Shown: one piece after another, positions 27,275 to 36,450 of the stretch
How positions within the stretch are numbered: the first letter of the stretch is position 1
Layout of the letters: every line of letters starts with the position of its first letter
The notes under the pieces: model-generated
The model's database searches: none
Told to the model about the DNA's origin: nothing
Seen by the model: the letters and a program-made list of their open reading frames with translations, nothing else
Origin: Bdellovibrionales bacterium
Lineage (GTDB): Bacteria; Bdellovibrionota; Bdellovibrionia; Bdellovibrionales; Bdellovibrionaceae
Assembly: GCA_005793345.1 (NCBI GenBank)
Contig: SXSU01000050.1
Location: 1 to 64,000, forward strand
Length of the DNA stretch: 64,000 nucleotides
Reading direction: 5' to 3'
Translations under genes and position numbers: made by a program

Positions 27275-29738
27275 AAATTTTTTAATATTTCTTTTATTTT
27301 TAAATTCAATAATAATAAGTATTGGGTGTCATCAAAATAAGTTCACAAAGAAAGTTGTAGATCTTGAAAAAGGGAGTAATAGATCAGTTAATTCTGGAAA
27401 TGAAGCATCGGTTAATAATGATGATAGTGACAAAACAGGTTCACATGATCAAACCCTAAAAGAGTCGTGTTTAAAAAAAGTTCCTTCGATAATTGCAAAT
27501 TATTTTGAAATGGACTTCAATTTAGATGAATGGAATGAGGCTTGGTCTTGTGTTGATCGTACTATTGTTGATTTTACAGAAAATGTAGAAGGAAAGAAAG
27601 AAAACCAATACAAAACTAAAGAACTCAAAACATTTTTTGAAACCTATGTTTTTAAAAAAGAAATTTCAAATGAATTAATTCAAGAAATTATGCTTCTCAA
27701 ACAAGCTTTCGTTGGTGGAACTACTGATGTAGTGACATTCGTAGAAATTGATAAAATACGATTGGTACTAAAGAAATCTTCAGTTGTTTTTGCAAAATTA
27801 CAAACTCAAATTTCAATTCTGCTTTTAAATAGCAAATTGGATATTATTCATGATATTGATATCGTTAAAATAAATGTAGCCATTGAAGAACTCAAAAAAG
27901 CAATCAATGAAATTTTAGATGTCGTACCTTTACAAGTATTCAACTATCCTATTCCGAAAATTCAGTTATTAATTAGAGAAATTAAAATTTCAAATGAGCA
28001 GCCAAAATCATTTTTATCACTATTTGTGTTAAATAATAATGACACTACTAATCCTCTCGATAACATTTCGGAGGATTTACCCTTCTATGAAAAAATAAAA
28101 TTGATATTAGTCGGTAACCAAGTTGAAGTAAACAATATAACCGAAGTCAAAGAAGTTTGGAACGTACTCGCTGATTTTTATAAGTCGTATTTATTATATC
28201 ACTATGGAGTTGATAAATTATCTATTACAGATCCAATGCACCTAGAAAAAATAAACCACTGGATTGAATTTAATTTTAAAATAGCTAATGATGCTTTAAA
28301 TATCAAAAAATCTCATGTTATAGATATTAAAGAACTTGATAATATTATTGATGCAATTTATAATCAAGGATATCAATTTTTAAAATTAGATTCTGATTTG
28401 ATTAAATCTATTTATAAAATTTTATTATCTGATGTCATTAAAAATGATCCTAATCATATATCAAATTATCATTTAGCTTGGTTTCAAAGAGAATATAATC
28501 ATTTCTATTTAATACAATCTTTGTTAGCTACCAAATTTCAAAAGCAAAGTGAATATTCTCCTCAAGAAATGAAAGAATTTATTGCAACATATAATTACCA
28601 TAAAATATCAAATAATCTGATGCAAGACATAGAGAAAGAACTATTTGAAAAATCTTGGCTTTCATTTGTCTATTTTATTACAAATTCAGAAAGTCGATTT
28701 TGGAATTCCAATTTTCAATTGGAATTCAATAATGAAAAAAGATTAAAATGGAATTATACTGATCTTTTAATGCATAACATATTAGTTCGTGGTGTTCAAA
28801 ATCTAATCTTGTTATTTCCAACCAATACAAGTTCAAGTATTTTTATGAGAACATTCACTCAAGAAGATTTTCGTTTTGTTTTTGAAAAATATAAAGACAT
28901 CGGTATTAAATTAAAAATATTTGATAAAAGAAAATTAGATACTTCTTTAAGTTTTATTAATGAAGGTGACTTATTTACTTATTCTGGAAATGGTGATGGA
29001 AACTTAGATATTTTAGAATTATCAGATCGGGTAGCAATTGTATATTCTGCTGGAACCATTAGTTTTAATTTTGCAGAAAATTATTTTCAAACTCATAATC
29101 TTTATAATAAATATTTAGATATTTTTAAGTGGTTTAAAATTGATTCACTAAATTTTAAAAAATCCGTTCTGACAAATTTCTCGATATTTTATCCTCAATT
29201 ACCTCAAATGGGTTATTACATATCAAACCTTGATGAATATAAATGGAATAATTTTTATATTGAATTGATTAATCTCAGTTCAATTTGCCCTAAAGAGGGT
29301 CAAGGAATTGATGGTCCATCTCGCAGAGCTTTTGGAGTTGTACTGCAATATATTGAACAGTTATTTATTTTATTTGACAAAAATAAATCTGGTTTTTTTG
29401 AAGAAAATGAAGTTGATTTTGCATATCCAAGATTCTCAACCTTTTTAACTAAAAAGACTAAGGAGAAGATTGCACAGTCTAATCCAATAACTTATAAGTT
29501 TTTAGAATCAATTGGATTTGATTGGTATAATTTAAGTCATGATGTTTTTAAGTTTTTAATTTCAAAAGGGAGAACTCCAACAGCTGGGGAAATTATCGAA
29601 ATTAAAAATAATAGTTTTTTTTGGGGTACAAAAGAAGCATTTGTTCCAGCTGATCGATTTCAATTATCAAAAGTATTTACAAGTCTAGATCAAGAAATGG
29701 GAACTTCAAAAGCTATTTGTGATTTGGAGAATAATTAA
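27264..29738 (+). CDS. Large lipoprotein with EF-hand-like calcium sites
   Basis: An 824-residue predicted lipoprotein; SIGC forms the lipobox at residue 22. Most of the protein is helical and not recognised. Two EF-hand-like loops are visible: NGDGNLDILE near residue 576 and DKNKSGFFEENE near 705, both with Asp/Asn at positions 1, 3 and 5 and an acidic end. The start overlaps the preceding barrel gene by 11 bp and has GGAGGA upstream. It is immediately followed by an RNA methyltransferase gene. The size and pairing with a barrel suggest a surface role, which is inference. Confidence 0.7.
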   Translation: MFIKNFLIFLLFLNSIIISIGCHQNKFTKKVVDLEKGSNRSVNSGNEASVNNDDSDKTGSHDQTLKESCLKKVPSIIANYFEMDFNLDEWNEAWSCVDRTIVDFTENVEGKKENQYKTKELKTFFETYVFKKEISNELIQEIMLLKQAFVGGTTDVVTFVEIDKIRLVLKKSSVVFAKLQTQISILLLNSKLDIIHDIDIVKINVAIEELKKAINEILDVVPLQVFNYPIPKIQLLIREIKISNEQPKSFLSLFVLNNNDTTNPLDNISEDLPFYEKIKLILVGNQVEVNNITEVKEVWNVLADFYKSYLLYHYGVDKLSITDPMHLEKINHWIEFNFKIANDALNIKKSHVIDIKELDNIIDAIYNQGYQFLKLDSDLIKSIYKILLSDVIKNDPNHISNYHLAWFQREYNHFYLIQSLLATKFQKQSEYSPQEMKEFIATYNYHKISNNLMQDIEKELFEKSWLSFVYFITNSESRFWNSNFQLEFNNEKRLKWNYTDLLMHNILVRGVQNLILLFPTNTSSSIFMRTFTQEDFRFVFEKYKDIGIKLKIFDKRKLDTSLSFINEGDLFTYSGNGDGNLDILELSDRVAIVYSAGTISFNFAENYFQTHNLYNKYLDIFKWFKIDSLNFKKSVLTNFSIFYPQLPQMGYYISNLDEYKWNNFYIELINLSSICPKEGQGIDGPSRRAFGVVLQYIEQLFILFDKNKSGFFEENEVDFAYPRFSTFLTKKTKEKIAQSNPITYKFLESIGFDWYNLSHDVFKFLISKGRTPTAGEIIEIKNNSFFWGTKEAFVPADRFQLSKVFTSLDQEMGTSKAICDLENN

Positions 29739-30929
29739 ATGAATCGTTTTTATCTTATTGTGCCCATTGGATTAGAAGATCTTGCGCTTGAAGAATTAAA
29801 AAAGGCGTCTGTTGACCTGCAATTTATATTTGATGAAAAAGCAGTCCTACATGATATTATTACTTCTATGGGTGGAATTGAATTTAATATTGATTTTCAT
29901 GTAGGGTTACTTTTGAACCATATTTTAAAAATTCCTTCTCGAGTTTTACTTCGCTGGGAACAATTTAAAGCAAAAGATTTTCCAACACTTTCAAAAAAAT
30001 TAAATTCACTGAAATGGAATCAAACAGTTTTTCAAAATGGTATTGGTGAGCTGGTGATCTCTGCCAGCCGTTCAAAGTTAAACAATGAAAAAAGAATAAA
30101 AAAAGTTTTAGTTGAAGAAGTCTTTAAGATTCAGAATATTTCTTATGATAAAACCGATGAGCCAGATTTATATTTAAGAATGCATGATGATTTACTACAA
30201 TTAAGTATAGATACGACAGGAGAACATCTGCATTTTAGAGGTTATAGAGAAAACCAGGGAGAAGCTCCACTTCGGGAAAATTTTGCAGCAGCACTTTGGT
30301 TTTTCTTGATTAAAGATTTAGGCCTTTCGGAGTTAACAAATTTTACTCTTATAGATCCCCTTTGCGGATCAGGAACTTTGTTATTTGAATCTTTTTTATT
30401 TGAAAAAAATCAACTTTTTCGTAGATTTTCTTTAGATCATCTCATTCCTCAAGATATGTATAAAAAAATATTAAAAAATCAACTATTAAGAGAAAAAAAT
30501 ACTACTGACTGTTCTTATTTTGGTTTTGATAATAATTCCAAAGTGATCATGTCTGCTATCGCTAATAAAATAAAAATTCAATCTAAATATCAACATATTG
30601 ATTTTAATTTTGATGTTACAGATTTATTTTCTGATACTAAATTTAAAACAATGGATAAAATAAATAAAAATATATTTTTAATTTGTAATCCTCCTTATGG
30701 TGATCGTTTGAAACTTAAAGAAGGAATGAATATTTTAGATTATTGTAAAAAAGCATTAGATAAATTTCAACCACACAGAGCTGCATTTATTTTACCTGCT
30801 CATGCTGAAATCTTGAAATATCAAAATATTTCTAATTATAAAAAAACAGATCAACTAGGCTTTTCTAATAATGGAATTAGAGTTGTATTTCAAAAGTACA
30901 CTAAGGATGGCGTGGTGGGAGGAGAGTAA
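29739..30929 (+). CDS. RlmL-like THUMP-domain RNA methyltransferase
   Basis: A 396-residue enzyme of the YcbY/RlmL (UPF0020) family. N-terminal residues about 1-160 form the ferredoxin-like and THUMP RNA-binding part. A HFRGYRENQGEAPLRENFAAAL segment is conserved. SAM motif I is DPLCGSGTLL from 206 and the N2-guanine/N6-adenine motif IV is NPPYG at 317-321. It probably methylates 23S rRNA guanine, as RlmL does, but lacks the RlmK half. It begins on the base after the previous stop codon. Confidence 0.87.
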   Translation: MNRFYLIVPIGLEDLALEELKKASVDLQFIFDEKAVLHDIITSMGGIEFNIDFHVGLLLNHILKIPSRVLLRWEQFKAKDFPTLSKKLNSLKWNQTVFQNGIGELVISASRSKLNNEKRIKKVLVEEVFKIQNISYDKTDEPDLYLRMHDDLLQLSIDTTGEHLHFRGYRENQGEAPLRENFAAALWFFLIKDLGLSELTNFTLIDPLCGSGTLLFESFLFEKNQLFRRFSLDHLIPQDMYKKILKNQLLREKNTTDCSYFGFDNNSKVIMSAIANKIKIQSKYQHIDFNFDVTDLFSDTKFKTMDKINKNIFLICNPPYGDRLKLKEGMNILDYCKKALDKFQPHRAAFILPAHAEILKYQNISNYKKTDQLGFSNNGIRVVFQKYTKDGVVGGE

Positions 30930-30930
30930 A

Positions 30931-31698
30931 ATGAAAACCGCATTAATTACTGGTGCATCAAGTGGAATAGGGCAAGCAGCCGCAATTGAACTTTCACAAA
31001 AAGGTTATTCTTTAATTTTAATAGCAAGAAGACGAGATCGACTTGAACAATTAAAATCTAAAATCTTAAATTCAACTGATAATCAAAACATAATCGTTGA
31101 GTGCTATACATTAGATTTGAAAGAGCAAACATCCATTAAAAATTGGTTTCAAGAAAATATTAAAAACTTAGAAAAAGTTGATATCCTTATAAATTGCGCA
31201 GGATTAGCAAGAGGTATCTCTAAAGTTCAAGATTCAAATTTATTAGATTGGAACGAAATGATTGAGACAAACATCAATGGCTTAATAACAATGACTCGTT
31301 TACTAATTCCAAATATGATAAAGAAAAATAAGGGGCATATAGTAAATCTCGGTTCTATAGCCGGAAGGTGGAGTTATACTGGAGGCTCTGTCTATTGTGG
31401 TACGAAACACTTTGTAAAAGCATTTTCTGAAGCCTTAAGACAAGATTTAATTGGGTACAATATCCGCGTGACAAATATTGAGCCAGGAATGGTTAATACC
31501 GAATTCTCTAACGTTAGACTTAGAGATGATAAGAAAGCGGAAGAAGTTTATAAAGGATTTTCACCATTAACAGCAAAAGATATTGCAGAAATAATTGTAT
31601 GGAGTCTAGAGCGACCTCAGCATGTCAATATCCAAGAGATGGTTGTTTTTCCAACTGCACAAGTCAGTGCAACTCAAGTTTACAGGGAACTACCTTGA
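30931..31698 (+). CDS. ydfG: YdfG-like short-chain dehydrogenase
   Basis: A 255-residue NADP-dependent oxidoreductase. TGASSGIG at 7-14 binds the cofactor, NCAG is at 88-91, and the catalytic set is S142, Y155 and K159 in YCGTK. The tail IVWSLERPQHVNIQEMVVFPT is characteristic of YdfG, which oxidises 3-hydroxy acids such as L-allo-threonine. The ATG at 30931 has GGGAGGAGAG; an earlier in-frame ATG at 30871 lies inside the methyltransferase gene. It starts 1 bp after that gene's end. Confidence 0.87.
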   Translation: MKTALITGASSGIGQAAAIELSQKGYSLILIARRRDRLEQLKSKILNSTDNQNIIVECYTLDLKEQTSIKNWFQENIKNLEKVDILINCAGLARGISKVQDSNLLDWNEMIETNINGLITMTRLLIPNMIKKNKGHIVNLGSIAGRWSYTGGSVYCGTKHFVKAFSEALRQDLIGYNIRVTNIEPGMVNTEFSNVRLRDDKKAEEVYKGFSPLTAKDIAEIIVWSLERPQHVNIQEMVVFPTAQVSATQVYRELP

Positions 31699-31734
31699 TA
31701 AAACAATCAATAAATTTGTTGTGATTTGTAATCT

Positions 31735-32271
31735 TTAGATTCTCTTTGTAAGCATAAATGTATCAATCCGATCCCAAATCCAAATTAAAAAGTAAATTAT
31801 AAATAATGAGCCGACAACTTTTATCACTGTTGGTTTAGGGAACGAAAATCTTTCAACTAGACCAATTGTTAGTAGTATTGCACTGAATAAAAAACCTAGT
31901 AGTGTTATTGGAGGCAAAAGCGGACTTAGTGAAAGAAAAATAAAATAGGGCACAAAGGACATTACCACTAAAGAGAATACTTCTCTTGGCGGCAGATTTT
32001 TTTGATAAAGAAATAAGAACGAATAATAAATATAAAGAGTGCTAATTCCTGAAGTGATTAGTGAAACAAATGGAATAATAATAAGTCCATGAAGAAAACC
32101 AAAGAAACTAAAATTAAACAAACTTGACAAACAACCCGCAATTACAGAAACAATAATTTGAACTATAATTAATGATTTCAAATCATAATTGGGCATAGTT
32201 CTTATGCCGTAAATTGGATTTTTGAAAAAAATTATAATGGTTTTAAAAATATTTTTGATGTTTTCTATCAT
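31735..32271 (-). CDS. YIP1-like integral membrane protein
   Basis: A 178-residue protein with about five hydrophobic segments: roughly 30-50, 58-85, 98-115, 119-140 and 150-168. The N-terminal IFFKNPIYGIRTMP is typical for Yip1-family proteins in bacteria. No catalytic motif is present and its role is unknown. It converges with the dehydrogenase gene 36 bp away. Confidence 0.65.
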   Translation of the reverse strand: MIENIKNIFKTIIIFFKNPIYGIRTMPNYDLKSLIIVQIIVSVIAGCLSSLFNFSFFGFLHGLIIIPFVSLITSGISTLYIYYSFLFLYQKNLPPREVFSLVVMSFVPYFIFLSLSPLLPPITLLGFLFSAILLTIGLVERFSFPKPTVIKVVGSLFIIYFLIWIWDRIDTFMLTKRI

Positions 32272-32387
32272 ATAATATTATTCTGACTCACGAGATCATT
32301 AATCGTCAATTATGATTTAAAGTGGTCGAGTTAAAAGGTGATTCTGAATTTACTTTTTTAGTTTAAATCTTCATAATTCGATGAGAT

Positions 32388-33047
32388 TTAAAAATAATTA
32401 TCCATTTTAAAATTTAAATTAATCGAGTTTCGATCAACAGTCTCTGATATAAGAGCTGTTGTGCCAGATAATTCGAAACCTAAACTAAACTGTTTTGAAA
32501 TTTGCGAATCTAATGAGACACCTAAAAGATAAATAGGAGTTTGCTCCTTATAGTTTTTTTGAACTTCTAAATTTTGAAACCGTAAGTATCTTGCTCCTAA
32601 GCCTTGAACAAATTTATATGAAATATTATTTGCTTTCAATTCACGGTAACTCAATCTTAAATCAAATTCACGTAATGAAAAAACCTCATTTGGCTTTGTT
32701 GACTTTCCATAATTTTTAATATTAGCTTCAGCTATCCAATTAGGATTAAATAAATCTACACCTACACCTATATTAATACCTTCACGAAAACGTGATTTAG
32801 TTTCATTATCAAATTGGAAAAAATTAATTGTTTGTAATAAACCAAAACTTGTATAAATTGTCATTCTATCAAAAGGATCTGACGATTCTTCGTTGATATT
32901 GTATTTAGTTTTCTGTTTTATGTGTTGATTTAAATCTTCAACAATTGTATCAAAGGGCACTTCTTCATATTCTTTTTCAACAGCTCCATGTGCAATATAA
33001 TTTAAAAAAATAAGCAAAAAGCTAAATAAAAGTTTACATTTTCTCAT
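32388..33047 (-). CDS. Exported beta-barrel-like protein
   Basis: A 219-residue protein with a clear signal peptide ending at AHGA (about 22). After an acidic linker of about 35 residues, amphipathic strands appear (MTIYTSFGLLQTINFF, NIGVGVDLF, FDLRLSYRE and others), with the C-terminal strand NLNFKMDNYF ending in Phe as in outer-membrane proteins. AAGGATGAG is the ribosome site. No named family is recognised. Confidence 0.6.
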   Translation of the reverse strand: MRKCKLLFSFLLIFLNYIAHGAVEKEYEEVPFDTIVEDLNQHIKQKTKYNINEESSDPFDRMTIYTSFGLLQTINFFQFDNETKSRFREGINIGVGVDLFNPNWIAEANIKNYGKSTKPNEVFSLREFDLRLSYRELKANNISYKFVQGLGARYLRFQNLEVQKNYKEQTPIYLLGVSLDSQISKQFSLGFELSGTTALISETVDRNSINLNFKMDNYF

Positions 33048-33192
33048 GTTTACTCATCCTTACTAAAGATTTCATTTTTACTTGAAATCTCTAGACTATT
33101 TACTAGTGTGCTATATACACTTTCGTATGAATTACAAAAAAAGGCAAAACACCTCTTTATTTCTGGACCTTAATTTACTAAATTAAAACTAT

Positions 33193-33678
33193 ATGTTTCA
33201 AAAACTAATGTTTAACGATCGAAAAAAATGTTTATGTGCATTTTGTGGTAATATAAAAAAAGTTTATACACAAAAAAATATTACTTTTATACATATGGTA
33301 TTGTGTTTTATGGTTTCTTTATTTTTTATGTGGTCTTTTTGGCAAACTTGGGATCTTCGTTCTGCATTAGTTTTTTTAACTTGCTTATGTGTTATGGAAA
33401 TATTAATTCATATTCGCTGGCGATTATCACTTGTTTGCAAACAGTGTGGTTTTGATCCATTAGTGTATTTAAAAAATAAGAATTTAGCAGCATCACAAGT
33501 TAAAAGTTATTTGGATCGTCGAAAATTAAATCCAAACTTTTTACTTGCTCCTACTGTTAAAATAAAGCCAATTATTAAAAATTCAAAATCTAAAAATAGT
33601 GTACCAAATAAAAAAATTATACCAAGTACCAAAGTAACAATAAGTGATAAAGGCCGTGAATTACAAAACTCACTGTAA
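33193..33678 (+). CDS. Membrane protein with a zinc-ribbon-like cysteine set split by two helices
   Basis: A 161-residue protein. Cysteines C15 and C18 (CAFC) lie before two hydrophobic helices (about 32-50 and 56-76), and C82 and C85 (CKQC) lie after them. The two helices would bring both CxxC pairs together on the cytoplasmic face, where they could bind zinc. The C-terminal half is basic and disordered-looking. The function is not known. It is not preceded by a clear ribosome site. Confidence 0.6.
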   Translation: MFQKLMFNDRKKCLCAFCGNIKKVYTQKNITFIHMVLCFMVSLFFMWSFWQTWDLRSALVFLTCLCVMEILIHIRWRLSLVCKQCGFDPLVYLKNKNLAASQVKSYLDRRKLNPNFLLAPTVKIKPIIKNSKSKNSVPNKKIIPSTKVTISDKGRELQNSL

Positions 33679-33710
33679 GTTTAAAAGGATTGGCTCTCCA
33701 ATACAAATTT

Positions 33711-33827
33711 TATGATGAGTAGAAAAGAGTGATTGAAAATCACTCGCAAAGTAACAAAGAAATAACTGCTTATGATTTTGTCTGATAAAATCGCGCAAGC
33801 GATCAGACTTAATCATTTGCAGTTATT
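33711..33827 (+). repeat. Three-hairpin element, H1 decayed
   Basis: H2 is gagtgattgaaaatcactc at 33727-33745, the linker contains aacaaaga, and H3 (33761-33827) has inner stem atcgcgcaagcgat. An H1 remnant, atacaaattttatgatga, precedes it. The copy sits between two convergent genes, and its last bases (gttatta) contain the stop codon of the minus-strand gene. Confidence 0.88.
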
Positions 33828-34410
33828 AGAATTCGACGCTGAATGAAATTGCAGCTAATAAATTTACACCACCAATAAAATTTAAAGTAGTTTTTAGGCC
33901 TTCTTGATGTTGTTGAGAAGCTGAATAAAAGTTCAATGCCGAAATTAAACCATGAGTTAATCCACGTATGATTCGATCACTTTTATCTTTCATATTCAAT
34001 TGATGATTATATGAAACTAAAAACTGTGTTTTAAGATCATTACTCATTTGGGTACCTTCTAAAGTATTAAACATCAACCGATCTTCATCTCCAATTTTCC
34101 ATACATAGGCACCATATCCGATCGAAGCCACTCCCATTGTTTCAAATAAAGTATATACTCCCAACTCTAGAGGATCAGATGTTCTTTGTTCACCGATAAG
34201 TCCACCTCCTAGGGCCAAAATACCACTCACAATATAACTCCAACCATATACTGAATCTACTTTAGATTTTTTTTGAACTTTTGCTTCAAAATCGGACCAT
34301 TGAATACTATTTTTTTCTTCAGCACTTAACAAACTTGAATGTAAGGAACAAGTCAGAAGAATTAAAAGTGAAGTAATAATTTTAGATAAAATTGAAATTT
34401 CTATTTTCAT
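33826..34410 (-). CDS. Exported or membrane protein, last gene of an envelope operon
   Basis: A 194-residue protein with a signal peptide ending near SLLSAEE. Hydrophobic Gly-rich segments follow (YIVSGILALGGGLIG, TMGVASIGYGAYVW, TLNFIGGVNLLAAISFSVEF), which look like weak membrane hairpins. It is one base downstream of the preceding gene. Its stop codon is within a repeat element. No family is recognised. Confidence 0.6.
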   Translation of the reverse strand: MKIEISILSKIITSLLILLTCSLHSSLLSAEEKNSIQWSDFEAKVQKKSKVDSVYGWSYIVSGILALGGGLIGEQRTSDPLELGVYTLFETMGVASIGYGAYVWKIGDEDRLMFNTLEGTQMSNDLKTQFLVSYNHQLNMKDKSDRIIRGLTHGLISALNFYSASQQHQEGLKTTLNFIGGVNLLAAISFSVEF

Positions 34411-34411
34411 A

Positions 34412-35536
34412 TTATATTTGCCAACCTACTTGAATATAAACTGTTTGAGAATAAATATCTTCCTTTTCTAAACTGGTTCTGGAAGTGGAATATAAAATTC
34501 CAGCATTAATTTTCTCAATAGAATAAAATACTCCACTCGAAGCACCATGTGTATTTAATCCTCCAGCTAAATTTAGTGACCCAAATTTATATAAAAAACC
34601 ACTATGAATTTTATCACTAAGTTCTTTATCTTCTACACTTAGAGTTTTATAATCTAAAGTTAAGTTAAATTCTCCCCAATATATTGGTGGCGAAATAGCA
34701 AATCCAAATTGTGCTTCAGTAGGTAAATTAATTTCTTTATCAAATGGTTGATAAAACCCTCCATTGGCAATTAATAAAGATATTGCAGGTTTTAAAAAAG
34801 TGTTAGAAAATTTATAGTAAAGTCCAGGTTCAAATGTTGTAACTGATTGCTTTTGTGGAATTAATAAATTCTTTCCTGCAGCAGTTGCAAGTTCAACTAA
34901 TAGAAATTGTTTATTAATATATTTACGTTCAAGAAATTGAACCTGTAACCCAAAGTAAAAATTTTTGGACCACTTATATCCAGACTGAAATTTAAATCCA
35001 CTTTCTTGAATAGCTTGTATTTGAGCCTCAGGATTTGCAATGTTTCTTACGACACTTAATCCTTTTATAGATAAAGGAACATATCTACCTGTCAAGTGAG
35101 GAGATTTAAAGTGGACATCAGAATTCCCTTCAATTTGAATCTGTGAAGATCCCTTAAACAAGGTATCTACTGATTCCTGAGTTATATCTCCACTTAATAG
35201 TGATCTCGTGCTCTTCACAGCTTGGTATCCATTAGATACTAATCCTTCAGCGCTTAAATCAGATTTTGTGATTAGGGGAACTGTTGCTGGGTTACATGGT
35301 AAACTATCTGCAATATCGGTTAAGCCAAGACAAGAATGTGCTAAGCTTTTTTCTAATAATGAAGAGTAACCTTGAAAAAACGTTCTAGCATTTTTCGAGG
35401 AGGATAAACTCACTTCATCTGATGTAGAAGATGCTTCTACTGAGAATTGAGTAATCAAAATTAATATCATAAATAAATGTCTATTAAATTTAATTAAATG
35501 ATCAAATAATATTTTGTTTTTATGAATTACTCGCAT
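34412..35536 (-). CDS. Beta-barrel-like outer-membrane protein, third gene of an envelope operon
   Basis: A 374-residue protein with an N-terminal hydrophobic segment ending near SVEAS (about 36). A helical region with a cysteine pair (SCLGLTDIADSLPC) is followed from about 150 by strand-rich segments ending in VYIQVGWQI. The TFEPGLYYKF and SGVFYSIEKINAGILY stretches look like barrel strands. It overlaps the upstream lipoprotein gene by 10 bp and is probably cotranscribed. Confidence 0.6.
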   Translation of the reverse strand: MRVIHKNKILFDHLIKFNRHLFMILILITQFSVEASSTSDEVSLSSSKNARTFFQGYSSLLEKSLAHSCLGLTDIADSLPCNPATVPLITKSDLSAEGLVSNGYQAVKSTRSLLSGDITQESVDTLFKGSSQIQIEGNSDVHFKSPHLTGRYVPLSIKGLSVVRNIANPEAQIQAIQESGFKFQSGYKWSKNFYFGLQVQFLERKYINKQFLLVELATAAGKNLLIPQKQSVTTFEPGLYYKFSNTFLKPAISLLIANGGFYQPFDKEINLPTEAQFGFAISPPIYWGEFNLTLDYKTLSVEDKELSDKIHSGFLYKFGSLNLAGGLNTHGASSGVFYSIEKINAGILYSTSRTSLEKEDIYSQTVYIQVGWQI

Positions 35537-36450
35537 GCAACCAACTTATCTAATTTATATTGGCGAAGTATCTGGTTTAAAACTTTTAAATTTAAAACTT
35601 TATCCATTTTATTTTGTATAATAGTCTCTCTAATTTTTTGAGACGATTTAATAATATTTATAATGGAAATATCATTTTTCTCGCGAGAACTTGGATTTGA
35701 TATTGATAAGGCCGAATAAATTGCAATGGTATTTTCTGATATAATATCAATAAGCTCTGATGTTTTAAAAATATCTAATGTACAGGAACTCATTTTTTTT
35801 TCTATTTCTGGATCAGATTGAAACTCTACAATTTTACTTTTTAATAAAATCGTTTGTAGAATAACTTTATAAATTCCATATTGAGGCAATGGATTATAAG
35901 TTATTAATTCTTCTAAAAGTCTAACTGAATGAGTTAAATAAGGTAAGCTTTGAGATTGAATAATTGGTACTTGAGAAAATATTTTTAGTGAAAGGGTCTG
36001 TTCAGTCAATAAGAGTGAAAAAGATTCCATTATTAAGTCAGAATCGGTTCCTAGTGTCTGGTTAGTACTAGCACTCACTTGTCTTCTTTTTTCTTCTATT
36101 TTATTTTGCGATTCTTTCAATTGTTTTTGAATTTTGAACATTTGCTTTAATTCAGTAATAAGTGGAATAAGTGTGTCAATGCGTATTCCAGCTTTACTCG
36201 CGTAAGCTGATGAAAGTGTAAATAAAGATTCGCTTCTTTCTATAAAAGTTTGATCATTATTCTCTAATTCATCTTCTAACATTAAGATTGCATCATCTGC
36301 ATGATCAGTATCTATGAGTTTATATGCCGTTAATCGAGAAGAAGATTGTTTATTTTCATTTGAATTTAATTTGCAGGATGTAATAGTATTCAATAAAAAT
36401 ATTAAAATAATTAAAAATATAAAGTTACAATTATTTTTCAAAGTACTCAT
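35527..36450 (-). CDS. Lipoprotein with helical repeats, second gene of an envelope operon
   Basis: A 307-residue lipoprotein; ITSC at about 23-26 is the lipobox. The mature part is almost wholly helical, with a TPR-like start (DDAILMLEDELENNDQTFIERSESLFTLSSAYASKAG). It overlaps the gene upstream by 4 bp and the one downstream by 10 bp. A role as periplasmic scaffold in an envelope complex is plausible but inferred. Confidence 0.62.
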   Translation of the reverse strand: MSTLKNNCNFIFLIILIFLLNTITSCKLNSNENKQSSSRLTAYKLIDTDHADDAILMLEDELENNDQTFIERSESLFTLSSAYASKAGIRIDTLIPLITELKQMFKIQKQLKESQNKIEEKRRQVSASTNQTLGTDSDLIMESFSLLLTEQTLSLKIFSQVPIIQSQSLPYLTHSVRLLEELITYNPLPQYGIYKVILQTILLKSKIVEFQSDPEIEKKMSSCTLDIFKTSELIDIISENTIAIYSALSISNPSSREKNDISIINIIKSSQKIRETIIQNKMDKVLNLKVLNQILRQYKLDKLVACE

